A stretch of DNA of 64,000 nucleotides from Fidelibacterota bacterium (lineage in GTDB: Bacteria > Marinisomatota > Marinisomatia > Marinisomatales > UBA1611): positions 16,589 through 80,588 of the forward strand of contig PBKF01000043.1 in NCBI GenBank assembly GCA_002722105.1. The letters are read 5' to 3'. Of the stretch, positions 16,912 to 26,637 are shown one piece after another. How positions within the stretch are numbered: the stretch's first letter is position 1; the number at the start of each line of letters is the position of its first letter. Under the pieces are notes generated by a model. It was not told the DNA's origin. It searched no databases and worked only from the letters and a program-made list of their open reading frames with translations. Both the position numbers and the translations under genes were made by a program.

Positions 16912-18049
16912 AAGCAAGGCAAAACATCGTATCTATATCTTATTAATGCCTTTATATTTTTTCTTTGCCCAAAATTGCTCAAATGAAAATGGTGTCATTG
17001 CAACATTCGATTATCGTAAAGACCAAATAAAAAATAAATTCATTAAGGATCCATCCTTATCAGTCTTCTCAGTCAATTTAAATAAAATCAATAATACTTG
17101 GATCATCAAAGGTCAGACAACTGATACAAGCGCCTATAAAAGTATATTAAGATTAAAGGATTCTCTTTTTAACAATATTATAATAGATAATAAATTTATT
17201 TTATTGCCTGATTCAATCTTGGGTAAGCAACTCTATGGAATTGTAAATGTGAGCGTAACTCCAATAAGAGAAGAGCCTATGCATTCAAGCCAAATGGTTG
17301 ATCAGGCTATTATGGGTAATATTATCAGACTGCTTCAGTATCATAATGGGTGGTACCTTACTCAAACCCATTATGATTATGTTGGCTGGATTAATAAGTC
17401 CGGTCTTTTTATTACAGATAATAATGGTAAGAACAATTGGATAAATAACGCGGATAAAGTATTCAAACGATTGCAAGGCACTATTTTTTCTGAGCCAAAT
17501 GAACATAGTTTACCTGTGGCTGACATCGTATTAAATAATATCGTAGTCACTAAACCTCATGATAATGTGTGGACTAAAATATATTTACCGGATGACCGAA
17601 ATGGATTTATAAAAAAAGAGTTTCTGAAAGAGAAAAGGGATGAATCTGGCCATAATACTACTCCTAATGATATCATATCACTTGCAAAAAAGATGATGGG
17701 AACCCCGTATCTTTGGGGAGGAAACTCTACAAAAGGGAATGACTGTTCAGGGTTTACGCAGACAGTTTATAAGGCAAATTCAATACAGCTTCCAAGGGAC
17801 GCAAGACAACAGGCACTTGTTGGTGACCCTGTCTTTCCTTCAAAGAACTGGGGAAATATTCTACCGGGTGACCTACTGTTTTTTGGAAGGAATAACAGAG
17901 TTACCCATGTGGGTATTAGCTTAGGCCAGAAGGAATTCATACACCAAGGTGGTAAAGTTGATATAAACTCTCTTGATGAATTATCTACAACTTTTAGCCA
18001 TAGTAGATTTGAATCATTCCTTTTTGTAAGGCGTATTTTAGCTAACTAA
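16901..18049 (+). CDS. SH3-like/NlpC-P60 peptidase, lipoprotein (YkfC-like)
   Basis: Cysteine peptidase of the NlpC/P60 family, likely a gamma-D-glutamyl-mDAP (or L-Ala-D-Glu) endopeptidase acting on stripped wall peptides. The central region resembles bacterial SH3 domains (IVNVSVTPIREEP; then VGWINKSGL). The catalytic domain is in the C-terminal ~130 residues: Cys in NDCSGFTQTVY, His in VTHVGISLG, and a further polar His in FIHQGG. The N-terminus carries a lipobox (FAQNC). The frame opens at ATG 16859 and again at 16874, but these give an overlong n-region. I prefer TTG 16901, which yields a compact lysine-rich lipoprotein signal; this is a judgement. It overlaps the dipeptidase fusion and probably belongs to the same operon. 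Confidence 0.87.
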   Translation: MKIKSKAKHRIYILLMPLYFFFAQNCSNENGVIATFDYRKDQIKNKFIKDPSLSVFSVNLNKINNTWIIKGQTTDTSAYKSILRLKDSLFNNIIIDNKFILLPDSILGKQLYGIVNVSVTPIREEPMHSSQMVDQAIMGNIIRLLQYHNGWYLTQTHYDYVGWINKSGLFITDNNGKNNWINNADKVFKRLQGTIFSEPNEHSLPVADIVLNNIVVTKPHDNVWTKIYLPDDRNGFIKKEFLKEKRDESGHNTTPNDIISLAKKMMGTPYLWGGNSTKGNDCSGFTQTVYKANSIQLPRDARQQALVGDPVFPSKNWGNILPGDLLFFGRNNRVTHVGISLGQKEFIHQGGKVDINSLDELSTTFSHSRFESFLFVRRILAN

Positions 18050-18191
18050 AACCTGTAAAGTTTTATCTGGTTTGGTTACTAGATTGAAAATTATAAGAAA
18101 CTAAACATTAAGATTACTTTTTTGCCTCACATGAAAAATAGAATACTGCATTGCACAGAATGAAAAATTCATTTAATGGCTTTTTCATAAA

Positions 18192-20054
18192 ATGATTTAT
18201 TTTTTTTCAATCAATTATAAATCCATTATTATTTATTCTGTGATTACATTAAGCTTATCATTGGCATTACCAAATAATACTGAGTTCCGATCAACCTGGG
18301 TCATTACCTGGGATCATATAAACCGGTATGAGAATGCTGACCAAAACATGGATCGAGTTATAAAAATTATGGATGATCATGTTGATGCAAATATGAATGC
18401 AGTCATTTTTCAAGTTAGACAAGGTGGGACTGCTTATTACCACTCTTCTTATGAACCTTGGGGGTATTATGCTGGATATCAGTACCCCGGCTATGATCCG
18501 CTGGCATTTGCGATTGAAGAAGCACATAATCGTGGACTTGAACTTCATGCTTGGTTTAATGTTTTCCAAACTTCGAGTACCCATAATGGAGCTCCTTCAA
18601 CTGAGCACCCCGAATGGATTTGTCGCGATCAAAATGGAATACCGATGACATCTTATCGCTCTTTATCACCAGGATTGGAAGAAGTGAGAGAGTATACTAT
18701 TAATGTTGCTATGGAAATTGTTCAAAATTATGATATTGATGGACTTCATTTGGATTATGTTCGTTGGAATGAACATACAAATTCTCAACGGGGCTCACCT
18801 ACTTTCCAAGAAGAATTAAAACGTTTGGATGGATCAATCACAGAAAATCAATTTCATGATTTAAGCCTGAATCCATCAGGGCGATTTTTATACGATTATG
18901 AGCACCCTTATTCTGCCGGTATACCAAATGGTTTCAATTCATGGGAAGAATGGTGGAGATGGAGTGTGACAACCTTTGTTAAAACACTACATGATTCAAT
19001 TCAATCTGTAAAGCCTCATGTTAAACTTAGTGCTGCAGTATTAGGAAAGTATAATTGGTCTGGATGGCAAGGCTATGGAACCGTTTATCAGGATGCAGCT
19101 CTTTGGTATAACGAAGGTTATTTAGATCATATTATGCCCATGAGTTATCACTGGACAACCTCAGATGGGTTTCGTGATATGCTTTCAGATGACTGTCCAA
19201 ATTGTTGGGAATTATTTATTCAACCAGGGATAGAATCTGGAAGACCATTCACAGTGGGGCCGGGTTCCTATGTATTGGATGAGTATAATGTATGGAATAA
19301 TCATAGTAGTATTGTTAGCGTTATTCGAGAATTGAGTTGGGTAGGTGGATTTCAGTTTTTCAGCTATGCAACTTGGAGAGACCAGGAATATTTTTTAACG
19401 GCTGGGGAGACTTTTTTTAGTGAAAAGGCAAAGATTAATACTAACCCATTGAATAAACCTTCACTTTTAAAACCACCTGTAATTGTGCTTTCTCCATTAG
19501 ATGAACATTTTCAATTGGATATTTTCCCTAAAGAATCAGAAGAACCAAATTGGATTATTACTTATAAATCTAATATCCCAACTTCTTCTTCTCAAAATGC
19601 TCAGATAATTGATATTCATTATACAATGGAGCAATTTATAATTCCTTTGAACTTTTCATTAACCGACACATCTACAACACAATTTTTCTTTTCCACATCA
19701 GCTGATCGGTTCTGGCAGGAATCTGAAAAGTCTAATCTTGTATTTTATAATCATGATGGAAAACACCCGCTAAAATCATTCCGTTTATCACAGAATTATC
19801 CCAATCCATTTTACGATGAAACAATGTTTTTAATTACAACTTCTTATAAAAGAAATATAGAATTAACTATTTGGTCTGTGCAAGGTAAGAAAATAAGAAC
19901 TCTATTTAAGGATGAATTACACCCTGGATATCATGTTTACAAGTGGAATGGGAAAAATAATTTAGGAAAAAATGTAGCATCTGGGATTTACTTTTGCTCT
20001 CTTATATGGAAAGAAAATATAATGGATACTAAAAAACTAATTTATATAAATTGA
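18192..20054 (+). CDS. GHL10-family glycan hydrolase (DigH/YngK-like) with type IX-like C-domain
   Basis: Glycosyl hydrolase-like 10 (formerly DUF187) enzyme. E. coli YddW/DigH of this family cuts denuded peptidoglycan glycans. Signal peptide ~1-27. TIM-barrel motifs: FRSTWVITWDHI, NAVIFQVRQGGTAYY, LELHAWFNVFQTSS, the catalytic-region DGLHLDYVRW (~190-200), and LDHIMPMSYHWTTS. Around residue 530 begins a FlgD-like sorting domain (LSQNYPNPFYDE... KKLIYIN), so the enzyme is probably displayed on the surface. It is 142 bases after the NlpC gene and could have its own promoter. With amidases and peptidases nearby producing naked glycan, this enzyme would supply short sugar chains. At 620 residues it is longer than DigH because of the linker and sorting domain. 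Confidence 0.88.
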   Translation: MIYFFSINYKSIIIYSVITLSLSLALPNNTEFRSTWVITWDHINRYENADQNMDRVIKIMDDHVDANMNAVIFQVRQGGTAYYHSSYEPWGYYAGYQYPGYDPLAFAIEEAHNRGLELHAWFNVFQTSSTHNGAPSTEHPEWICRDQNGIPMTSYRSLSPGLEEVREYTINVAMEIVQNYDIDGLHLDYVRWNEHTNSQRGSPTFQEELKRLDGSITENQFHDLSLNPSGRFLYDYEHPYSAGIPNGFNSWEEWWRWSVTTFVKTLHDSIQSVKPHVKLSAAVLGKYNWSGWQGYGTVYQDAALWYNEGYLDHIMPMSYHWTTSDGFRDMLSDDCPNCWELFIQPGIESGRPFTVGPGSYVLDEYNVWNNHSSIVSVIRELSWVGGFQFFSYATWRDQEYFLTAGETFFSEKAKINTNPLNKPSLLKPPVIVLSPLDEHFQLDIFPKESEEPNWIITYKSNIPTSSSQNAQIIDIHYTMEQFIIPLNFSLTDTSTTQFFFSTSADRFWQESEKSNLVFYNHDGKHPLKSFRLSQNYPNPFYDETMFLITTSYKRNIELTIWSVQGKKIRTLFKDELHPGYHVYKWNGKNNLGKNVASGIYFCSLIWKENIMDTKKLIYIN

Positions 20055-20075
20055 AAAACAAGCTTTCTAGTATTC

Positions 20076-20146
20076 AAATCACTTTTATCTCTTGATCTTG
20101 TGAAATTTAAAATGGTATTTATAAAAACAGATAAAGTGATTTTTTG
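20076..20146. terminator. Possible bidirectional terminator between convergent genes
   Basis: The arms aaatcacttttatct (20076-20090) and agataaagtgattt (20129-20142) are complementary apart from one bulged T, and are followed by a short T run. They sit between the convergent GHL10 gene (ends 20054) and the symporter gene (ends 20161). The ~38-base loop is longer than usual, so function is uncertain. Confidence 0.45.
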
Positions 20147-20160
20147 ATAAAAATAATGTT

Positions 20161-21564
20161 CTATTTATTATTACCAAAATTCAATATACATTGAGATAAA
20201 CTAGTTATGAAAATATTAGTCAATACAGATAATAAAATAAACCAAGTCCACGCTAAACCAACTTGTTTTAGATAAAATACAATCAAGAAACTGGAAACGA
20301 GCCCTATAATTAAACTAAACTGATCAAAGGAATATTTAAGTTTACTTAAAAGAAACAGACCCAATAATCCGCCATATGTGAAAGATGCAATTTGTAATCC
20401 TGTAATTACAATAGCTGTATCTCCTTCATCAAATACCAGTGCAATTCCTATCAAGACACAAGACCAGATCCCACTAATTATTTGCGATTTCTTAATATTA
20501 GCATTCCCTTTAAACCAGTCATTAATGGTTGATGATGCCAAAGAGTTTATGGAAGAACTCAAAGTTGACATGGCCGCAGATAATATGCCAGCTAAGAGTA
20601 AACCTTTTACTCCTACAGGCAAATGATTAACAATAAATGTTGAAAATTCCCTATCTCTTTCAAGGTTAGTTCCCCCGAAAAAAATATAAATTAAAGAGCC
20701 CACAAAAAGAAATATACTGAATTGGATTAAAACAAAAATACCACTTCCAATCATAGCTTTTTGGCCCGAAAGTAAATCTCTAGTTCCTAACACTCGCTGA
20801 ACCATCATATAGTCTGCGCCATGGGAAGCAAATGATAAAAACATTCCTCCAATTACAGCACTGATTAATAAATACGGATCACGAATAAAATCCCCTCTAA
20901 GATTGAAAATTTTTAATTTTCCATCATCTGCTAATTGTGATAAAGAAGAGCTGAATGATACATCCAAATTATTCAGAATGAAAATAATTGAAATCAAACC
21001 GCCTATCAGGTAGAGAATAAATTGGAAACTATCAATCCAAACGATAGTACGAATGCCTCCTAACAAGGAATAAATTAATGTAACTGACCCGATTAGAATA
21101 ACAGCTGTAGGTAGAGTCCACCCGGTTATGACCTGAACAATAACTGCCGTTGCGAGAAAACGAATTCCATCTGCAAGAATACGTGTTATGAGGAAAATAC
21201 CTGAAGCAACTTTTTGAATTTCAGTGCCAAATTTATTTCCCAGAACTTCGTAAATAGATGTGACATCAGAATTAAAATATTGTGGTAGTAAGAACATGCT
21301 GACTAATACCCTACCAATGATATAACCAAATGCCAATTGTAAAAATAACCAATCCCCCCTGTAAGCAATTCCGGGAATACTAATAAAAGTCAATACAGAT
21401 GTTTCTGTCGCAACGATAGAAAACATTGCAACAATCCAAGGAAGGTTTTTGCCTCCCAGAAAATAGTCTTGTGTAGACCTGTTTAGTCTACTCTGGAACC
21501 AGCCAAATCCAATAAGTCCAGATATGAATAATACAATAATGGAAATGTCAATCCAATGCAACAT
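20161..21564 (-). CDS. Sodium:solute symporter (SSS/SLC5 family)
   Basis: A 467-residue sodium-coupled transporter with about 13 hydrophobic helices. SSS signatures: RSTQDYFLGGKNLPW (~29-43), ATETSVLTFISIPG, the segment ASHGADYMMVQRVLGTRD (~245-262), and GILSAAMSTLSSSINSLASSTIND (~325-348), which is the SSS consensus. It lies 20 bases downstream of the exported GH3-serine hydrolase gene on the minus strand, a pairing also common in Bacteroidota. A cargo of GlcNAc, MurNAc or a disaccharide released by that enzyme is therefore the simplest inference; the sequence does not fix the substrate. A second, longer symporter of the family is at 27838-29670. Confidence 0.9.
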   Translation of the reverse strand: MLHWIDISIIVLFISGLIGFGWFQSRLNRSTQDYFLGGKNLPWIVAMFSIVATETSVLTFISIPGIAYRGDWLFLQLAFGYIIGRVLVSMFLLPQYFNSDVTSIYEVLGNKFGTEIQKVASGIFLITRILADGIRFLATAVIVQVITGWTLPTAVILIGSVTLIYSLLGGIRTIVWIDSFQFILYLIGGLISIIFILNNLDVSFSSSLSQLADDGKLKIFNLRGDFIRDPYLLISAVIGGMFLSFASHGADYMMVQRVLGTRDLLSGQKAMIGSGIFVLIQFSIFLFVGSLIYIFFGGTNLERDREFSTFIVNHLPVGVKGLLLAGILSAAMSTLSSSINSLASSTINDWFKGNANIKKSQIISGIWSCVLIGIALVFDEGDTAIVITGLQIASFTYGGLLGLFLLSKLKYSFDQFSLIIGLVSSFLIVFYLKQVGLAWTWFILLSVLTNIFITSLSQCILNFGNNK

Positions 21565-21584
21565 GGCCTAATGAATAATATATT

Positions 21585-24509
21585 TTAATCTATCTGTGAC
21601 AATTTTTGCCAACGGCTTTTCAATTTCAAATTTGGATTTTTTTCATTAAATCCCAATGTTTCATATACTCCAGAGTGTATCCTTTGGCGCCATTCATAAT
21701 ATTTAGGATTTTTTGCAGATCTATTTGGATGAACTGCATTTGTGAGCAGAATAACTATAATATTATTTTCTGGATCAATCCAAAGCGATGTTCCTGTAAA
21801 ACCGGTGTGCCCAAAACTGGAATCACTTAAATAGACACCTCCTGATGCTTCTCCTTCCGGGCTATCCCAACCTAAACATCTTGAACTACCTTTGATAATA
21901 TTTGCCCGTTGCGTAAATAATTCAACTGTTTCGGATCTAAATATTCTTGTCCATCCGTACAGTCCCTTATTTAACATCATCTGTGAGAATCTTGATAAAT
22001 CGCGAACTGTTGAAAATAGACCTGCATGACCAGCTACGCCCCCAAGGCTATGTGCATTCTCATCATGGACCTCGCTATGTATCAAACCTTCCCGGTATAA
22101 TTCAGAAACTTCAGTTGGAACAATTCTGTGTTTTTTATCGCTTTTGGGATTATAAAATGTAGATGTCATTCCCATTGGATCAAAAATGAGAGAATCGACA
22201 AATAAATCTAACCTAACACTGCTTACTTTTTCTACAAGTTTTCCAAGAAGAATAATACCAATGTCAGAATAGATCATTTTCTCTTCTAGACCTGTTTCTG
22301 GCTCGATATTATATAAACTATCCAATCGTACCCTTACATTTGATTCCATTAGATAAAACTGTTTAAAAGGTGCGAGACCGCTGGTATGCGTCAGCAAATT
22401 TCGAATAGTGATTTTTGACTTTTTCTTGAAATATTTTGATTGTTTTCCTTTGAACTCTGGTAAATACTTCACTACTGGATCATTTAAATTTATTTTTTCT
22501 TCTTCCACTAATTTCATGATGGCAGATGTTGTCGAAATAACTTTAGTAATAGATGCTATATCAAAGATATCACTTGTTCTTGTTTTTCTATTTTTTTCAT
22601 AAGTATGATATCCAACCGCTTCTTTGATAAAAATATTACCGTCTTTTGCCGCCAGTAATACTCCACCAGGCCAGGCCTTATCATCAACTGACTCTTTTAA
22701 TAATTTGCTTAAATTTTCCGTATTGACACCAATTTCACTTGGCATGACCTGAATGATTTCTTTACCAGATGAATAATTATTTTTCTTCTGAGTATATTTT
22801 TTCTTTTCAATCACTGTTCCATCTCCAATTGCTGCCACACCAGGAATTGTAACGGGAAGTTTTCCTGATATTCTGGTTTTTCCAATTAGTGCTTTGACAA
22901 GAGCTCTTTGCATGACCTGATTATTTTTATATGCGCAAAGATAAACGGGGATTTCAGGAAAATCTTGGATCAAATATGGGGTTCCTAAACTTGCTAAAAT
23001 TATATCATTCGAAACATTCATCAATGATCTTACAAAATTTGTCAATTTTTTTGAGAGATATATTTCATTCTTCCATGCTTTTTGATTAACAAAGACATTC
23101 AATAGAATACGACTATTGGAGGGAATATTATCTATCAAAGTTTTTAAATATTCATCGGTATCCGACTCATCAATTTGAATTGATTTAAAGTTTAAACCTG
23201 ACTTTTTTAACCCCTTGTTAACATTAGAAAGAGTATGATTGTTTTTTGAGTCATAGATGTCCATTACAAAAAGGTGCGAATTACTATCTGAAGCTAAAGG
23301 AATTAGATTTAAGTTATTCTTTACACATGTAATTGCTTCTGATGCAATTTGACTTGCTATGGATTTGTTTTCCTCTTTATTTAAAATTTTTCTCGCATGA
23401 GCACTAGATAATGTCGCTGTATGATGTAAGCCAACCTTTTGTTTCAGTTTTAACATTTTTAATGCGGCAGAATTAATTCTAGTGATTGGTATCTCGTCTC
23501 TTAATACAGCCTGCTCAATAATATCAATAGAACCTTTTAAGTCATAATTTTGAATCACAACGTCGCTTCCAGCTTTAATAGTTTCAACCAGAGCAAATGC
23601 ATCTGAATAATTTTTTACTATGCCTCCCATACCCATTCCATCAGTTATGACAACTCCCTTAAATCCAATTTTTTCCCTCAATATTGTCTGAATCCAAAAA
23701 GAATCAAGTGATGCAGGAGAATCCGATTCTTTTTGAAATTCAGGTGCGTGAATATGTGCTACCATTATTGCATCAACGCCTGCATCAGACATAGCTTGAA
23801 AAGGTGCAATTTCTACCGTCCATAGTCGTGATGAATCACTAGGGATCATAGCAAGAGAAGAATGTGAATCTGTTTCTGTATCACCATGTCCTGGAAAATG
23901 CTTTGCTGTTGCCAGCATACCGTTATCCTGAAGTCCTTTCATATATGGCACTGCATATCTTTCAACTATCTCTGCATTTTCTCCAAAAGAACGGGTATTA
24001 ATGATTGGATTCGCCGGATTATTATTAACATCCACTACTGGAGATAAATTCCATTGGATCCCTACAGCACGAGACTCTTCAGCAACTATTTTACCTACTA
24101 GATATGCGTTCTCCGGATTACCTGTTGCTGCGATAGCCATCATTGGAGGAAAATCAGTTCCGGAAGGAAATCGTTGATTTAAACCATACTCAATATCTGC
24201 ATCTAAAATTATTGGGATTCTTGATTTATTCTGAATTTCATTGATGTAGATCAAAGAACTACTTGCATCACCAGACCATAAATGGATTCCACCGATTCCA
24301 TCTGTTTTAATTAACTGAATAATCTCATTCCATTTTTTTTCTGAGATATCTTTAAAACGCATATTCATACGAAAAATCATCATCTGAGCGATTTTTTCAC
24401 GCAATGATAATTGACTCAATGTACTTTCGGCCCAGTTTTTCGGGTTTCTCTGTGCAATTGTACATCCTGCAAAGAAAATTATCAATATGAATAAAGTAAG
24501 CTTTTTCAT
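21585..24509 (-). CDS. Exported GH3 beta-N-acetylglucosaminidase fused to a serine hydrolase (beta-lactamase family)
   Basis: Bifunctional 974-residue lipoprotein (lipobox FAGC, Cys16). N-terminal GH3 domain (~25-350): the NagZ signature KHFPGHGDTETDSH has the catalytic His-Asp dyad (D214, H216) and the nucleophile is Asp290 in VVITDGMGMGG. A GH3 C-domain (~390-560) follows. The C-terminal ~375 residues are a class C beta-lactamase/PBP-like domain: SxxK at S653-K656 (DIASITK), a YSD triad (MIYSDIG), HTSG and GHTGFTG. It would remove GlcNAc from wall fragments outside the inner membrane, while the second domain may act on D-Ala-containing or ester substrates. It shares a transcript with the symporter and is divergent from the cytoplasmic nagZ across 114 bases, where both promoters should lie. 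Confidence 0.93.
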   Translation of the reverse strand: MKKLTLFILIIFFAGCTIAQRNPKNWAESTLSQLSLREKIAQMMIFRMNMRFKDISEKKWNEIIQLIKTDGIGGIHLWSGDASSSLIYINEIQNKSRIPIILDADIEYGLNQRFPSGTDFPPMMAIAATGNPENAYLVGKIVAEESRAVGIQWNLSPVVDVNNNPANPIINTRSFGENAEIVERYAVPYMKGLQDNGMLATAKHFPGHGDTETDSHSSLAMIPSDSSRLWTVEIAPFQAMSDAGVDAIMVAHIHAPEFQKESDSPASLDSFWIQTILREKIGFKGVVITDGMGMGGIVKNYSDAFALVETIKAGSDVVIQNYDLKGSIDIIEQAVLRDEIPITRINSAALKMLKLKQKVGLHHTATLSSAHARKILNKEENKSIASQIASEAITCVKNNLNLIPLASDSNSHLFVMDIYDSKNNHTLSNVNKGLKKSGLNFKSIQIDESDTDEYLKTLIDNIPSNSRILLNVFVNQKAWKNEIYLSKKLTNFVRSLMNVSNDIILASLGTPYLIQDFPEIPVYLCAYKNNQVMQRALVKALIGKTRISGKLPVTIPGVAAIGDGTVIEKKKYTQKKNNYSSGKEIIQVMPSEIGVNTENLSKLLKESVDDKAWPGGVLLAAKDGNIFIKEAVGYHTYEKNRKTRTSDIFDIASITKVISTTSAIMKLVEEEKINLNDPVVKYLPEFKGKQSKYFKKKSKITIRNLLTHTSGLAPFKQFYLMESNVRVRLDSLYNIEPETGLEEKMIYSDIGIILLGKLVEKVSSVRLDLFVDSLIFDPMGMTSTFYNPKSDKKHRIVPTEVSELYREGLIHSEVHDENAHSLGGVAGHAGLFSTVRDLSRFSQMMLNKGLYGWTRIFRSETVELFTQRANIIKGSSRCLGWDSPEGEASGGVYLSDSSFGHTGFTGTSLWIDPENNIIVILLTNAVHPNRSAKNPKYYEWRQRIHSGVYETLGFNEKNPNLKLKSRWQKLSQID

Positions 24510-24623
24510 AAAATAAATAATTATTCAAATAAATGGATGCGATATTACATACCGTTTATTTTTGAACCTAAAATTTGTATACTTTCTATGAAGAATTTAA
24601 TTTTTTTAATTTAGTTTTTCCTG

Positions 24624-25667
24624 ATGTCACAAACCATTGAACAACTTGTTGGTCAACTCACCATCGCCGGATTCCGCGGTAAAGATGCAAATCCCGATTC
24701 GTCAGTTGCAGGCTTTATTCAAGATTACAATATAGGTGGTGTCATATTATATGATGAAGATTTAGAGTATAAACAGCTGGGTTCTAGGAATATCAATAGT
24801 CCGCAACAACTAAGTCAATTAACCCAAGATCTACAATCCTTATCATCTTTCCCTCTATTAATTACAATTGATCAAGAAGGCGGGGAAGTTAATCGCTTGA
24901 AATCTAATTACGGATTTCCCGAATGTCCTGATTGGCAACATTTTGGATTGTTAAATAATACACTTATGACTCAGCAATATTCTGAAATTTTAGGAGAAAC
25001 ACTGTTATCATCTGGCATAAATGTAAATTTTGCTCCCGTCTTAGATTTGGATTACGGTAATGATTCCGTCATTGGTAAATTAAAACGTTCAATTTCAACA
25101 ATACCTGAAATAGCTATAACTCATTCAAAAATTCTCATTCAAGAATTAAAAGAACGTAATATCATTTCTTGTGGAAAACATTTCCCAGGGCAAGGTTCTG
25201 CATCAAGTGATACACATGAAGGATTTACTGATATTTCAGAAACTTGGACGGTGAAAGATCTATTACCTTTTGATAAATTAATCCAATCCGGCGATCTAGA
25301 TATGATCATGGTTGCTCATACATTTGATGAAAAATTAGATCCAAAATATCCGGCATCACTTTCAAAAAAGATTATTACAAATGTTCTACGGAATGATCTT
25401 GGATTTTCCGGCGTGGTTATTTGCGATGATCCCGGTATGAAAGCTATTTCTGATAATTATGATTTGGAAACTACCTTTGAACTCATGCTAAATGCTGGAG
25501 TTGATTTGTTTTGCTTTGGTAATAATTTGTATTATGATGCTGATTATTTTCCACAATGTGTTAAAGTAATGGCATCTCTTATCAAATCTGGAAAAATTAA
25601 GGAAAATCGAATTCATGAATCAATTGCCCGGATTGATTCTTTAAAAAAGAAATATGGAATCATTTAA
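24624..25667 (+). CDS. nagZ: Cytoplasmic beta-N-acetylhexosaminidase NagZ (GH3)
   Basis: Cleaves GlcNAc-(anhydro)MurNAc during recycling. No signal peptide, so cytoplasmic, unlike its exported GH3 neighbour. Motifs: TIDQEGGEVNRLK (~93), FAPVLDLD, KHFPGQGSASSDTHEGF (~184-200; NagZ-specific loop with Asp-Thr-His in place of the usual Asp-Ser-His), MVAHTFDE and the nucleophile Asp in VVICDDPGMKAI (~269). Length 347 is typical for NagZ. First gene of a tight plus-strand unit: overlaps the kinase by 14 bases, which in turn overlaps the SpoIID gene. The start follows a pyrimidine-rich stretch without a clear Shine-Dalgarno sequence. Confidence 0.93.
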   Translation: MSQTIEQLVGQLTIAGFRGKDANPDSSVAGFIQDYNIGGVILYDEDLEYKQLGSRNINSPQQLSQLTQDLQSLSSFPLLITIDQEGGEVNRLKSNYGFPECPDWQHFGLLNNTLMTQQYSEILGETLLSSGINVNFAPVLDLDYGNDSVIGKLKRSISTIPEIAITHSKILIQELKERNIISCGKHFPGQGSASSDTHEGFTDISETWTVKDLLPFDKLIQSGDLDMIMVAHTFDEKLDPKYPASLSKKIITNVLRNDLGFSGVVICDDPGMKAISDNYDLETTFELMLNAGVDLFCFGNNLYYDADYFPQCVKVMASLIKSGKIKENRIHESIARIDSLKKKYGII

Positions 25668-26637
25668 CTCCAGAATTATTCTAGGAATAGACTGTGGAGC
25701 TACCAAAATTTTGGCACAACCTGTTTCTATTGATCCCATCAGTAAAAATGTATCTCCAGTTGATAATCTGGTAGAGATGAATTATGAGATCCACCCAGAT
25801 TGGGATCCAGATTTTATTCCAGTTGATTTGGATATTCAGCGTAAGGAATTTTCTGAAAAGACAATTAATTTAACTGAAAGTGAAAAAAAACAGGGCACCG
25901 TTATTATAAACTCGATCCGTAAAGTAATTTCCAATATTGACTCTACATTTATCAGCATATCTGAGAATATTAAAAATGAATGGGATCTTGCAATTTGTTT
26001 TCCAGGTATAAAAAATGAAGATGGGATCAACATTATGGCAAACGGTCCTAGGATCCCTGATTTAAATAATAAAATCCCCGGAATTAAAAAAATTTATAAT
26101 GATTCAGATTGTTGTGTTTTGGGTGAGTGGAAATCAGCTATAGGGAAATTATTAAATTGTGAAAATGCAATTTATATTGGTGGTGGAACAGGTATTGCTG
26201 ATGGTATAATCTTGAAGGGAGAATTAATTAACTTTAATATAAGAAATGATATAAAGCGTTCATGGGATTTAATTATGGAAAATGGTCAATCGGTTGAATC
26301 TCTGCTTTCTCCAAAAGGAATGATAAATCAATGGAATGACTCCCACTCTGAAAAGGTTTATACTTTATCAGAACTAAATAAGAAAAAATATGCTCAAAAT
26401 ATTTTTAAAAAATCTGCTGATGCATTTTCATTTTTAATCCAGGATCGAAATTCCTTTTTTCAGCAATATGATATAGGAATAGAAAAAATTGTGATTGGTC
26501 AGCGTCTTGGAGAAAATTTGGCAAGTGATGATTCCCTTTTAAAAGAATTATTCGAACGTAAAACTACAATCCCTATTCATTATTCTACAGACAGGCGGAC
26601 AGCAGCTTTAGGCGCTGCTTGGAAAAAAGGATGCTAG
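25654..26637 (+). CDS. ASKHA-fold amino-sugar kinase (BadF/ROK-like), candidate MurNAc/GlcNAc kinase
   Basis: Sugar kinase of the actin-like ATPase superfamily. The phosphate-1 loop is LGIDCGATKI (~8-17), a second glycine-rich loop is IYIGGGTGIADG (~176-187), and the C-terminal adenosine segment ends RRTAALGAAWKKG. There is no ROK zinc motif (CxCGxxGCxE), so it is closer to BadF-type amino-sugar kinases such as the MurNAc/GlcNAc kinase MurK. It overlaps nagZ by 14 bases and the SpoIID gene by 7, so it probably phosphorylates the sugars NagZ releases. If so, MurNAc-6-P would need an etherase (MurQ), which is not in the window. Confidence 0.78.
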   Translation: MESFNSRIILGIDCGATKILAQPVSIDPISKNVSPVDNLVEMNYEIHPDWDPDFIPVDLDIQRKEFSEKTINLTESEKKQGTVIINSIRKVISNIDSTFISISENIKNEWDLAICFPGIKNEDGINIMANGPRIPDLNNKIPGIKKIYNDSDCCVLGEWKSAIGKLLNCENAIYIGGGTGIADGIILKGELINFNIRNDIKRSWDLIMENGQSVESLLSPKGMINQWNDSHSEKVYTLSELNKKKYAQNIFKKSADAFSFLIQDRNSFFQQYDIGIEKIVIGQRLGENLASDDSLLKELFERKTTIPIHYSTDRRTAALGAAWKKGC

